From the NCBI RefSeq assembly GCF_051401765.1, contig NW_027480438.1, forward strand, positions 4,154,001 to 4,218,000: a stretch of 64,000 nt of DNA. Direction: 5' to 3'. A program made the translations under genes and the position numbers. The notes under the pieces were generated by a model, which was given only the letters and a program-made list of their open reading frames with translations, did no database searches and was not told the DNA's origin. Below are positions 1-11,653 of this stretch, piece after piece. The stretch's first letter is position 1. Each line of letters opens with the position of its first letter. Source of the DNA: Calliopsis andreniformis (taxonomy: Eukaryota > Arthropoda > Insecta > Hymenoptera > Andrenidae).

Positions 1-225
1 GTTCTCAATCCTCAATCCTCAACCCTCAAACCTCAATCCTCAACCGTCAGTCCTCGTCCTCAATCCTCAACCCTCAATCCTCAATCCACAATATTCAATC
101 CTCAATACTCAATATTCAATCCTCAATCGTCAATCCTCAATCCTCAATCCTCAATCTTCAATCCTCAATCCTCAATCCTCAATCCTCAATCCTCATTCTT
201 CAACCCTCAATACCCAATCCTCAAT

Positions 226-260
226 CGTCAGGCTTCAATGCTCAATACTCAATCTGCAGT
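226..260 (+). repeat. Second landmark family, CGTCAGGCTTCAATG (example copy)
   Basis: A short G-containing phrase occurs 11 times, starting at 226, 6920, 12363, 19247, 22331, 23790, 30893, 33862, 35380, 46519 and 53821. It is nearly always followed by CTCAATACTCAATCTGCA. Its spacings reproduce the larger repeat periods (6884, 1459, 2969, 1518, 11139, 7302), which makes it a convenient independent marker. Confidence 0.87.
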
Positions 261-393
261 CCTCAATCCTCAATCCTCAATCCTCAATCCCCATTCTTCA
301 ACTCTCAATACCCAATCCTCAATCTTCAATCCTCAATCCTCAATTCTCAATTCTCAATCCTCAATCCTCAGACATCAAACATCAATATTCAAC

Positions 394-450
394 CATCAGC
401 CCTCGTCCTCAATCCACAACCCTCAATCTTCAATCATCAATATTCAATCT
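394..450 (+). repeat. Third landmark family: hexamer phase-shifter plus CATCAATATTCA (example copy)
   Basis: The phrase TCAGCCCTCGTCCTCAATCC contains a 6-base unit (CGTCCT) among 7-base units. It is usually preceded by CATCAATA and followed within about 50 bp by CAATCATCAATATTCA. It recurs throughout the window. A sister phrase with CATCCT (CAGCCCTCATCCTCAATTC) does the same. Each occurrence moves the heptamer register by one base, which is the main reason why HOR periods are not multiples of 7. Confidence 0.75.
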
Positions 451-504
451 TCAATCCTCAATGCTCAATCCTCAATCCTCAATCCTCAATCCTCAATCTT
501 CACT

Positions 505-2480
505 CCTCAATCCTCAATCCTCAATCCTCAATCGACAGTAATCAATCCTCAATCTTCAATACTCAATCGTCATTCCTCAGTCCTCAATCCTCAATCCTCA
601 ATCCTCGTCCCTCAAACCTCAATGCTCAGCCCTCAGTCCTCATCCTCAATTCTCAATTCTCAATCCTCAATCCTCAATCCTCAATCTTCAATCCTCAATA
701 ATCAATTTCCAATCCTAGATCCTCAATCCCCAATCTTCAATCCTTAATCCTCAAATCTTCAATCCTCAATCCCCAGTCCTCAATCTTCAATCCTCAATGC
801 TCAATCCTCAATCCTCAATCCTCAGTCCTCAATCCTCATTCCTCAACCCTCAAACCTCAATCCTCAACCGTCAGTCCTCGTCCTCAATCGTCAACACTCA
901 ATCCTCAATCCTCAATCCTCAACACTCAATCTTCAATACTCAATACACAATCTTCAATCCTCAATCCTGAATCCTCAATCCTCAATCCTCAGTCCTCTAT
1001 CCTCATTCCTCAATCCTCAATACCCAATCCTCAGTCTTCAATCCTCAATCCTCAATCCTCAATCCTCATTCTCCAATCCTCAATCCTAAGTCCTCAAACC
1101 TCAATTCTGAATCCTCAATCCTACATCCTCAATCTTCAGCCCTCAGTCCTCAACAATCAGTTGTCAATCCTCAATCCCCAATAGAATATCCTCAATTCAC
1201 AGTTTTCAATACTCAATTCTCAATCTGCAATCTTCAAATCTCTATCCACAAACATCAATTCTCATCACTCAACCCTGAACGCTCAGACCTCAATGTTCAA
1301 TTCTCAATCGGCAATTCACAATCTTCAATCCTCAATACTGAACCTTCAATCCTCAATATTCAATCCTCAATCCTCAATCCTCAATCGACAGTAATCAATC
1401 CTCAATCTTCAATACTCAATCGTCATTCCTCAGTCCTCAATCCTCAATCCTCAATCCTCGTTCCTCAAACCTCAATCCTCAGCCCTCAGTCCTCATCCTC
1501 ATCTCTCAATTCTCAATCCTCAATCCTCAATCCTCAATCTTCAATCCTCAATAATCAATTTCCAATCCTAGATCCTCAATCCCCAATCTTCAATCCTTAA
1601 TCCTCAAATCTTCAATCCTCAATCCCCAGTCCTCAATCTTCAATCCTCAATGCTCAATCCTCAATCCTCAATCCTCAGTCCTCAATCCTCATTCCTCAAC
1701 CCTCAAACCTCAATCCTCAACCGTCAGTCCTCGTCCTCAATCGTCAACACTCAATCCTCAATCCTCAATCCTCAACACTCAATCTTCAATACTCAATACT
1801 CAATCTTCAATCCTCAATCCTGAATCCTCAATCCTCAATCCTCAGTCCTCTATCCTCATTCCTCAATCCTCAATACCCAATCCTCAGTCTTCAATCCTCA
1901 ATCCTCAATCCTCAATCCTCATTCTCCAATCCTCAATCCTAAGTCCTCAAACCTCAATTCTGAATCCTCAATCCTACATCCTCAATCTTCAGCCCTCAGT
2001 CCTCAACAATCAGTTGTCAATCCTCAATCCCCAATAGAATATCCTCAATTCACAGTTTTCAATACTCAATTCTCAATCTGCAATCTTCAAATCTCTATCC
2101 ACAAACATCAATTCTCATCACTCAACCCTGAACGCTCAGACCTCAATGTTCAATTCTCAATCGGCAATTCACAATCTTCAATCCTCAATACTGAACCTTC
2201 AATCCTCAATACTCAATCCTCAATCCTCAATCCTGAATCGACAGTAATCAATCCTCAATCTTCAATACTCAATCGTCATTCCTCAGTCCTCAATCCTCAA
2301 TCATCAATCCCCGTTCCTCAAACCTCAATCCTCAGCCCTCAGTCCTCATCCTCAATTCTCAATTCTCAATCCTCAATCCTCAATCCTCAATCTTCAATCC
2401 TCAATAATCAATTTCCAATCCTAGATCCTCAATCCCCAATCTTCAATCCTTAATCCTGAATCTTCAATCCTCAATCCCCA
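505..2480 (+). repeat. 853-bp tandem higher-order repeat, ~2.3 copies
   Basis: The marker CTAGATCC occurs at 715, 1568 and 2421, exactly 853 bp apart each time, and CGACAGTAATC recurs near 533, 1385 and 2238. The main landmark (subtype g) occurs at 1181 and 2034, also 853 bp apart. 853 is 6 modulo 7, which is explained inside the unit by two 6-base units (CGTCCT and CATCCT) and one 8-base unit (CAAATCTT). Copies differ by scattered substitutions, for example CAATCGAC versus GAATCGAC before the 2238 marker. The third copy runs into the 6.2-kb HOR that follows. Confidence 0.88.
1135..1295 (+). repeat. Main landmark family (example copy, subtype g)
   Basis: This is a ~150-bp stretch of diverged heptamers, still in 7-bp register (CAACAAT, CAGTTGT, CAATCCT, CAATAGA, ATATCCT, CAATTCA, CAGTTTT, then CAATCTG, CAAATCT, CTATCCA, CAAACAT, CATCACT). 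Core starts (ATAGAATAT, or CTAGAATAT for i) are: g 1181, 2034, 8268, 13501, 20385, 25152; a 3242, 9476, 16353, 26360; b 3746, 9980, 13983, 16857, 20867, 26864, 33062; c 5117, 15361, 21763, 28235; d 5711, 10917, 17794, 28829; e 7764, 13221, 20105, 24648; f 8044, 24928; h 29918, 32586, 39038, 40177, 41330, 50177, 51316, 52469, 57479, 58618, 59771; i 37968, 41980, 49107, 53119, 56409, 60421; j 42246, 60687; k 42938, 44888, 61379, 63329; l 43595, 45531, 62036, 63972. Subtype letters are mine. No function is implied. Confidence 0.88.
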
Positions 2481-5400
2481 GTCCTCACTCTTCAATCCTC
2501 AATGCTCAATACTCAATCCTCAATCCTCAGTCCTCAATCCTCAATCCTCAACTATCAAACCTCAATCCTCAACCGTCAGCCCTCGTATTCAATCGTCGAC
2601 ACTCAATCCTCAATCCTCAATCCTCAATCCTCAATACTCGATATTCAATACTCAATCCTCAATCTTCAATCCTCAATCTTCAATCCTCAATACTCAATCC
2701 TCATTCCTCAATCCTCAATCCTCAATCCTCAATCCTCAATCCTCATTCTTCAATCCTCAATACCCAATCCTCAATCTTCAATCCTCAATCCTCAATCCTC
2801 AATCCTCAATCCTCAATCCTCAATCTTCAATCCTCAATACACAATATCCAATCCTCAATCCTCAATCCTCAATCCTCAATCCTCAATCCTCATTCTTCAA
2901 TCCTCAGCACCCAATCCTCAATCTTCAGTCCTCAATCCTCAATCCTCAATTCTCAATCCTCAATCCTCAATCCTCGGACCTCAAACATCAATACTCAACC
3001 CTCAGTCCTCGTCCTCAATCCACAACCCTCAATCCTCGATCCTCAATCTTCAACCATCAATATTCAATCTTCAATCCACAATCCTCTATCGTCAATACTC
3101 AATCCTCAATCCTCAATGTTCTATCCTCAATACGCAATCCTCAACCTTCAATCCTCAATCCTCAATCCTGAATCCACAATCCCGAACGCTCAATCTTCAG
3201 CCCTCAGACCTCAACAATCAGTTGTGAATCCTCAATCCTCAATAGAATATCCTCAATTCACAGGTTTCAATACTCAATGCTCAGCATGCAATCTTCAAAT
3301 CTCTATCCACAAACATCAATTCTCATCACTCAACCCTCAACACTCAGTCCCCAATCCTCAATCTTCAAACCTGAATCCTCAATCCTCAATCATTAATCCT
3401 CAGTCTTCAATCCTCAATACTCATTCTTCAATCCTCTATCCTCAATCCTCGGTCCTCAATCCTCAATCGTCAATCTCCAATCCTGAATACTCAATCTTCA
3501 ATCCTCAATCCTCAGTCCTCAATCCTCAATCCTCAATCCTCATTCTTCAATCCTCAATACCCAATCCTCAATCTTCGATCCTCAATACTCAATCTGCAAT
3601 CTTCAATCCTCAATCCTCAATCCTCAATCCTTATTCTCCAATCCTCAATTCTCAGTCCTCAAACATCAATTCTGAATCCTCAATCCTGCATCCTCAATCT
3701 TCAGCCCTCAGTCCTCAACAATCAGTTGTCAATCCTCAATGCCCAATAGAATATCCTCAATTCACAGTTTTCAATACTCAATACTCAATCTGCAGTCTTA
3801 AAATCTCTATCCACAAACATCAATTCTCATCACTCAACCCTGAACGCTCAGACCTCAATGTTCAATCCTCAATCCTCAATTCTCAATCTTCAATCCTCAA
3901 TACTGAACCTTCAATCCTCAATCCTCAATCCTCAATCCTCAATCCTCAATACTCAGTAATCAATCCTCAATCTTCAATACTCAATCATCAATCTTCAATC
4001 CTCAATACTCAATCTTCAATCCTCAATCCGCAATCCTCAATCCTCAATCCTCATTCTTCAATCCTCTATACCCAATCCTCAATCTTCAATCCTCAATCGT
4101 CAATCCTCAATCCTCAATCCTCAATCCTCAATCCTCAATCTTCAATCCTCAGTCCCAAATCCTCAGTCTTCAATACTCACTCCTCAATACTCATTCTTCA
4201 ATCCTCAATACCCAATCCTCAATCTTCAATCCTCAATCCTCAACTCTCAATCCTCAATCCTCAATCTTCAATCCTCAATACTCAATCCTCAATCCTCAAA
4301 CCTCAATCTTCAATCCTCAATACTATATCTTCAATCCTCAATTCTCAATCCTCAATCCTCAATCCTCAATCCTCAATCCTGAATCCTCAATCGTCAATAT
4401 TCAATCCTCAATACTCAATCTTCAATCCTCAATACGCAATACTCAATCCTCAATCCTCATTCTTCAATCCTCAATACCCAATCCTCAACCTTCAATCCTC
4501 AATCCTCAATCCTCAATCCTCAATCCTCAATCTTCAATCCTCAGTCCCAAATCCTCAATCTTCAATACTCACTCCTCAATCCTCAATCTTCAATCCTCAA
4601 TACTCAGACTTCAATCCTCAATCCTCAATCCTCAATCCTCAATCCTCAATCCTCATTCTTCAGTCCTCAATACCCAATCCTCAATCTTCAATCCGCAATC
4701 CTCAATCCTCAACTCTAAATCCTCAATCCTCAATCCTCAATCCTCAATCATCAATCCTCAATGTTCAATCCGCAATACCCAATCCTCAATCCTCAATCCT
4801 CAGACCTCAAACATCAATACTCAACCCTCAGTCCTCGTCCTCAATCCACAACCCTCAATCCTCGATCCTCAATCTTCAATCATTAATATTCAATCTTCAA
4901 TCTACAATCCTCAATCCTCAATACTCAATCCTCAATCCTCAATGTTCTATCCTCAATCCGCAATCCTCAACCTTCAATCCTCAATCCTCAATCCTCAATC
5001 CTCAATCCTGAATCCTCAATCCTCAGTCCTCAAACCCCAATCCTGTATCCACAATCCTGAACGCTCAATCTTCAGCCCTCAGACCTCAACAATCAGTTGT
5101 GAATCCTCAATCCTCAATAGAATATCCACAATTCACAGGTTTCAATGCTCAATACTCAGCCTGCAATCTTCAAATCTCTATACACAAACATCAATTCTCA
5201 TCACACAACCCTCAACACTCAGTCCCCAATCCTCAATCTTCAAACCTCAATCCTCAATCCTCAATCCTCAATCCTCAGTCTTCAATCCTCAATACTCATT
5301 CTTCAATCCTCAATGCTCAATCCTCGGTCCTCAATACTCAATCGTCAATCTCCAATCCTGAATACTCAATCTTCAATCCTCAATCCTCAATCCTCAATCC

Positions 5401-8400
5401 TCAATCCTCAATCCTCATTCTTCAATCCTCAATACCCAATCCTCAATCTTCAATCCTCAATCCTCAATCCTCAATTCTCAACCCTCAATCCTCAGTCCTC
5501 AGTCCTCAAACCTCAACCCTCAAACCTCAGCACTCATCCTCAATCCTCAATCCTCAATCCTCAATCCTCAATCCGCAATCTTCAATCCTCAATACTCAAT
5601 CTTCAAACCTCAATCCTCAGTCCTCAAACCTCAATTCTGAATCCTCAATCGTGCATCCTCAAGCTTCAGCCCTCAGTCCTCAACAATCAGTTGTCAATCC
5701 TCAATCCGCAATAGAATATCCTCAATTTACAGTTTTCAATACTCAATACTCAATCTGCAATCTTCAAATCCTTATCCACAAACATCAATTCTCATCACTC
5801 AAACCTGAACGCTCAGTCCTCAATGTTCAATCCTCAATCTTCAATTCTCAATCTTCAATCCTCAATACTGAATCTTCAATACTCAATCCCCAATACTCAA
5901 TCCTCAATCCTCAATCCTCAATCCTCAGTAATCAATCCTCAATCCTCAATACTCAATCGTCAGTCCTCAGTCCTCAATCCTCAACCCTCAATCCTCGTTC
6001 CTCAAACCTCAATCCTCAACCCTCAGCCCTCATCCTCAATTCTCAATTGTCAATACTCAATCCTCAATCCTCAAACCTCAATCCTCAATAATCAATCTCC
6101 AATCCTAGATCCTCAATCCCCAATCCTCAATCCTTAATCCTCAATCTTCAATCCTCAATCCCCAGTCCTCAATCTTCAATCCTCAATGCTCAATCCTCAA
6201 TCTTCAATCCTCAGTCCACAATCCTCAATCCTCAACCCTCAAACCTCAATCCTCAAACGTCAGTCCTCGTCCTCAATCCTCAACCCTCAATCCTCAATCC
6301 ACAATCTTCAATCCTCAATACTCAATATTCAATCCTCAATCCTCAATCCTCAATCCTCAATCCTCAATCTTCAATCCTCAATCCTCAATCCTCAATCCTC
6401 AATCCTCATTCTTCAACCCTCAATAACCAATCCTCAATCTTAAATCCTCTATCCTCAATTCGCAATCCTCAATCCTCAATCCTCAGGCCTCAAGTATCAA
6501 TACTCAATCCTCAGTCCTCAATCCTCGTCCTCAATCCACAGCCTTCAATCCTCAATCCACAACCTTCATTCATCAATATTCAGCCTTCAATCCTCAATCC
6601 TCAATCGTCAATACTCAATCCTCAATCCTCAATGTTCAATCCTCAATACCCAATCCTCAGTCTTCAATCCTCAATCTTCAATCCTCAATCCTCAATCCTC
6701 AATCCTCAATCCTCATTCTTCAACCCTCAATAACCAATCCTCAATCTTAAATCCTCTATCCTCAATTCGCAATCCTTAATCCTCAATCCTCAATCCTCAG
6801 GCCTCAAGTATCAATACTCAACACTAAGTCCTCGTCATCAATCCACAACCTTCAATCCTCAATGTTCAATCATCAATACCCAATCCTCAGTCTTCAACCC
6901 TCAATCCTCAATCCTCAATCGTCAGGCTTCAATGCTCAATACTCAATCTGCAATCCTCAATCCTCAATCCTCAATCCTCAATCCCCATTCTTCAACCCTC
7001 AATACCCAATCCTCAATCTTCAATCCTCAATCCTCAATTCTCAATTCTCAATCCTCAATCCTCAGACATCAAACATCAATATTCAACCATCAGCCCTTGT
7101 CCTCAATCCACAACCCTCAATCTTCAATCATCAATATTCAATCTTCAATCCTCAATACTCAATCCTCAATCCTCAATCCTCAATCCTCAATCTTCACTCC
7201 TCAATCCTCAATCCTCAATCCTCAATCCTCAACCTTGAGTCCTCAATACTCAATTTTCAATCCTCAATCCTGAATCCTCAATGTTCAGTGCTCAATCCTC
7301 AATTATCAATCTTCAATCCTCAATTCTCAATCTTCGGTCCTCAATCTTGAATCCTCAGTACCCAATCCTCAATCTTCTATCCTCAATCCTCAATCCGCCC
7401 ATCTTCAATCCTCAATACTCAATCTGCAATCCTCAATCCTCAATCCTCCATCCTCAACCCTCAATCCTCAAGCGTCAATCCTAAATCCTCAATCCTCAAT
7501 CCTCAATCTTCAATCCTCAATTCTCAATCTTCAATCCTCAATCCTCAATTCTCAATCCTCAATACTCAATCCTCAAACCTCAAACCTCAACCGTCAGTCA
7601 TCGTCCTCAATCCTCAAACCTCTATCCTCAATCCTCAATATTCAATCATCAATACTCAATCTTCAATCCTCAATCCACAATCCTCAATCCTCAATATTCA
7701 ACACACAACCCTCATCCATCACTCCTCAATACTCAACCATCAACCCTCAATTCTCAATACTCAATAGAATATACTGAATTCTCATGGTTGAATACTCAAT
7801 CCAAAATATTCAATAATCAAATCTCAATCCTCAAACATCAATCCACAACACTCAATCCTCAACACTCAGTCCACTCTCTTCAATCCTCCATCCTCAATCA
7901 TCAATCCTCAAGCGTCAATCCTCAATCCTCAATCCTCAAACCTCAATCCTCGGTCCTCAAACCTCAACCCCGAATCCTCAATCCTGAATCCTCAATCTTC
8001 AGCCCTCAGTCCTCAACAATCAATTGTCAATCCTCAATCCTCAATAGAATATCCTAAATTCATAGTTTTCAATACTCAGTCCCCATTCTTCAATCTTCAA
8101 ATCTCAATCCACAAACATCAACTCTCATCACTCTATTCTCAACACTCGCTCCTCATTCTCCAATCCTCAATCCTAAGTCCTCAAACCTCAATTCTGAATC
8201 CTCAATCCTACATCCTCAATCTTCAGCCCTCAGTCCTCAACAATCAGTTGTCAATCCTCAATCCCCAATAGAATATCCTCAACTCACAGTTTTCAATACT
8301 CAATTCTCAATCTGCAATCTTCAAATCTCTATCCACAAACATCAATTCTCATCACTCAACCCTGCACGCTCAGACCTCAATGTTCAATTCTCAATCGGCA

Positions 8401-8780
8401 ATTCACAATCTTCAATCCTCAATACTGAACCTTCAATCCTCAATACTCAATCCTCAATCCTCAATCCTCAATCGACAGTAATCAATCCTCAATCTTCAAT
8501 ACTCAATCGTCATTCCTCAGTCCTCAATCCTCAATCCTCAATCCTCGTTCCTCAAACCTCAATCCTCAGCCCTCAGTCCTCATCCTCAATTCTCAATTCT
8601 CAATCCTCAATCCTCAATCCTCAATCTTCAATCCTCAATAATCAATTTCCAATCCTAGATCCTCAATCCCCAATCTTCAATCCTTAATCCTGAATCTTCA
8701 ATCCTCAATCCCCAGTCCTCAGTCTTCAATCCTCAATGCTCAATCCTCAATCCTCAATCCTCAGTCCTCAATCCTCAATC
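2481..8780 (+). repeat. Complete 6234-bp higher-order repeat cycle (landmarks a-g)
   Basis: This block holds the fullest landmark series: a at 3242, b 3746, c 5117, d 5711, e 7764, f 8044 and g 8268, and the next a falls at 9476. The spacings 504, 1371, 594, 2053, 280, 224 and 1208 sum to 6234 bp. The part up to ~6.69 kb is colinear with the block ending at ~29.79 kb at a constant offset of 23118 for most of its length. The part from ~7.7 kb is colinear with 24.6 kb onward at offset 16884. Landmark CGTCAGGCTT is at 6920 and CTAGATCC at 6105 and 8655. The longest forward open frame of the window (3116-5011, 631 codons of SSILNPQ-type repeat) lies here and is not considered a gene. Confidence 0.87.
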
Positions 8781-11179
8781 CTCAACCATCAAACCTCAAT
8801 CCTCAACCGTCAGCCCTCGTATTTAATCGTCGACACTCAATCCTCAATCCTCAATCCTCAATCCTCAATACTCAATATTCAATACTCATTCCTCAATCTT
8901 CAATCCTCAATCTTCAATCCTCAATCCTCAATCCTCAATCCTCAATCCTCAATACTCAATCCTCAATCCTCAATCCTCATTCTTCAATCCTCAATACCCA
9001 ATCCTCAATCTTCAATCCGCAATCCTCAATCCTCTATCCTCAATCCTCAATCCTCAATCTTCAATCCTCAATACACAATATCCAATCCTCAATCCTCAAT
9101 CCTCAATCCTCATTCCTCAATCCTCATTCTTCAATCCTCAACACCCAATCCTCAATCTTCAATCCTCAATCCTCAATCCTCAATTCTCAATCCTCAATCC
9201 TCAATCCTCGGACCTCAAACATCAATACTCAACCCTCAGTCCTCGTCCTCAATCCACAACCCTCAATCCGCGATCCTCAATCTTCAATCATCAATATTCA
9301 ATCTTCAATCCACAATCCTCTATCGTCAATACTCAACCCTCAATACTCAATGTTCTATCCTCAATACGCAATACTCAACCTTCAATCCTCAATCCTCAAT
9401 CCTGAATCCACAATCCTGAACGCTCAATCTTCAGCCCTCAGACCTCAACAATCAGTTGTGAATCCTCAATCCTCAATAGAATATCCTCAATTCACAGGTT
9501 TCAATACTCAATGCTCAGCATGCAATCTTCAAATCTCTATCCACAAACATCAATTCTCATCACTCAACCCTCAACACTCAGTCCCCAATCCTCAATCTTC
9601 AAACCTGAATCCTCAATCCTCAATCCTCAATCCTCAGTCTTCAATCCTCAATACTCATTCTTCAATCCTCTACTCTCAATCCTCGGTCCTCAATCCTCAA
9701 TCGTCAATCTCCAATCCTGAATACTCAATCTTCAGTCCTCAATCCTCAGTCCTCAATCCTCAATCCTCAATCCTCATTCTTCAATCCTCAATACCCAATC
9801 CTCAATCTTCAATCCTCAATACTCAATCTGCAGCCTTCAATCCTCAATCCTCAATCCTCAATCCTTATTCTCCAATCCTCAATTCTCAGTCCTCAAACAT
9901 CAATTCTGAATCCTCAATCCTGCATCCTCAATCTTCAGCCCTCAGTCCTCAACAAACAGTTGTCAATCCTCAATGCCCAATAGAATATCCTCAGTTCACA
10001 GTTTTCAATACTCAATACTCAATCTGCAGTCTTCAAATCTCTATCCACAAACATCAATTCTCATCACTCAACCCTGAACGCTCAGACCTCAATGTTCAAT
10101 CCTCAATCCTCAATTTTCAATCTTCAATCCTCAATACTGAACCTTCAATCCTCAATCCTCAATCCTCAATCCTCAATCCTCAATCCTCAATACTCAGTAA
10201 TCTATCCTCAATCTTCAATACTCAATCGTCAATCTTCAATCCTCAATACTCAATCTTCAATCCTCAATCCGCAATCCTCAATCCTCAATCCTCATTCTTC
10301 AATCCTCTATACCCAATCCTCAATCTTCAATCCTCAATCGTCAATCCTCAATCCTCAATCCTCAATCCTCAATCCTCAATCTTCAATCCTCAGTCCCAAA
10401 TCCTCAATCTTCAATACTCACTCCTCAATCCTCATTCTTCAATCCTCAATACCCAATCCTCAATCTTCAATCCTCAATCCTCAACTCTCAATCCTCAATC
10501 CTCAATCTTCAATCCTCAATACTCAATCCTCAATCCTCAAACCTCAATCTTCAATCCTCAATACTCAATCTTCAATCCTCAATTCTCAATCCTCAATCCT
10601 CAATCCTCAATCCTCAATCCTCAATCCTCAATCGTCAATATTCAATACCCAATCCTCAATCTTCAATCCTCAATCCTCAATCCTCAATTCTCAACCCTCA
10701 ATCCTCAGTCCTCAGTCCTCAAACCTCAACCCTCAAACCTCAGCACTCATCCTCAATCCTCAATCCTCAATCCTCAATCCGCAATCTTCAATCCTCAATA
10801 CTCAATCTTCAAACCTCAATCCTCAGTCCTCAAACCTCAATTCTGAATCCTCAATCGTGCATCCTCAAGCTTCAGCCCTCAGTCCTCAACAATCAGTTGT
10901 CAATCCTCAATCCGCAATAGAATATCCTCAATTTACAGTTTTCAATACTCAATACTCAATCTGCAATCTTCAAATCCTTATCCACAAACATCAATTCTCA
11001 TCACTCAAACCTGAACGCTCAGTCCTCAATGTTCAATCCTCAATCTTCAATTCTCAATCTTCAATCCTCAATACTGAATCTTCAATACTCAATCCCCAAT
11101 ACTCAATCCTCAATCCTCAATCCTCAATCCTCAGTAATCAATCCTCAATCCTCAATACTCAATCGTCAGTCCTCAGTCC

Positions 11180-11653
11180 TCAATCCTCAACCCTCAATCC
11201 TCGTTCCTCAAACCTCAATCCTCAACCCTCAGCCCTCATCCTCAATTCTCAATTGTCAATACTCAAACCTCAATCCTCAAACCTCAATCCTCAATAATCA
11301 ATCTCCAATCCTAGATCCTCAGTCCCCAATCCTCAATCCTTAATCCTCAATCTTCAATCCTCAATCCCCAGTCCTCAATCTTCAATCCTCAATGCTCAAT
11401 CCTCAATCTTCAATCCTCAGTCCTCAATCCTCAATCCTCGTTCCTCAAACCTCAATCCTCAACCCTCAGCCCTCATCCTCAATTCTCAATTGTCAATACT
11501 CAATCCTCAATCCTCAAACCTCAATCCTCAATAATCAATCTCCAATCCTAGATCCTCAATCCCCAATCCTCAATACTTAATCCTCAATCTTCAATCCTCA
11601 ATCCCCAGTCCTCAATCTTCAATCCTCAATGCTCAATCCTCAATCTTCAATCC
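11180..11653 (+). repeat. 237-bp tandem duplication (copy 1)
   Basis: Two direct copies of a 237-bp segment lie at about 11180-11416 and 11417-11653. The marker CTAG is at 11311 and 11548, and the CGTTCCTCAAACC motif begins at 11202 and 11439. The homologous regions at 5.8-6.4 kb and 28.9-29.5 kb hold only one copy (CTAG at 6105 and 29223). Offsets between the 6 kb and 11 kb regions step from 5206 to 5443 across this site, a difference of exactly 237. Confidence 0.85.

Larger units (their letters stand above)
1..504 (+). repeat. Leading satellite segment
   Basis: This is heptamer satellite with no gene. The first ~190 bases resemble the satellite near 6.22-6.4 kb and 29.34-29.5 kb. From about 200 onward it follows the 6.87-7.2 kb segment, including the landmark CGTCAGGCTTCAATG at 226 and the CATCAATATTCA stretches at 380-450. 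The switch suggests an old recombination joint near 190. A 169-codon open frame starting at 238 is a repeat by-product. Confidence 0.8.

Noticed and set aside
1135..1180. CAAC-AATCA-GTTG inverted repeat as a terminator or hairpin
   Set aside because: The stem is only four base pairs, has no following T-run and is lost in the GGTGAC subtypes of block D.
1135..1295. Landmark as a relic of an inserted unique sequence or transposon
   Set aside because: The landmark stays in 7-bp register throughout (CAATAGA-ATATCCT-CAATTCA-CAGTTTT and so on) and has no target-site duplication or terminal inverted repeat. It is better read as diverged heptamers.
3116..5011. Longest forward open frame (631 codons) and dozens of similar frames as repeat-protein genes
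   Set aside because: All three + frames give the same S-S-I-L-N-P-Q repeat because of the 7-bp unit. Frames overlap one another on the same strand, homologous copies are broken at different points (for example TAA at 27149 and TGA at 17295), and there is no promoter, splice or unique coding context.
8820..8850. GTCGAC palindrome in the CGTATTTAATCGTCGACAC phrase as a regulatory site
   Set aside because: It is a point-variant heptamer context carried passively in HOR copies (near 2595, 8831, 15707 and 25711), with no associated gene.
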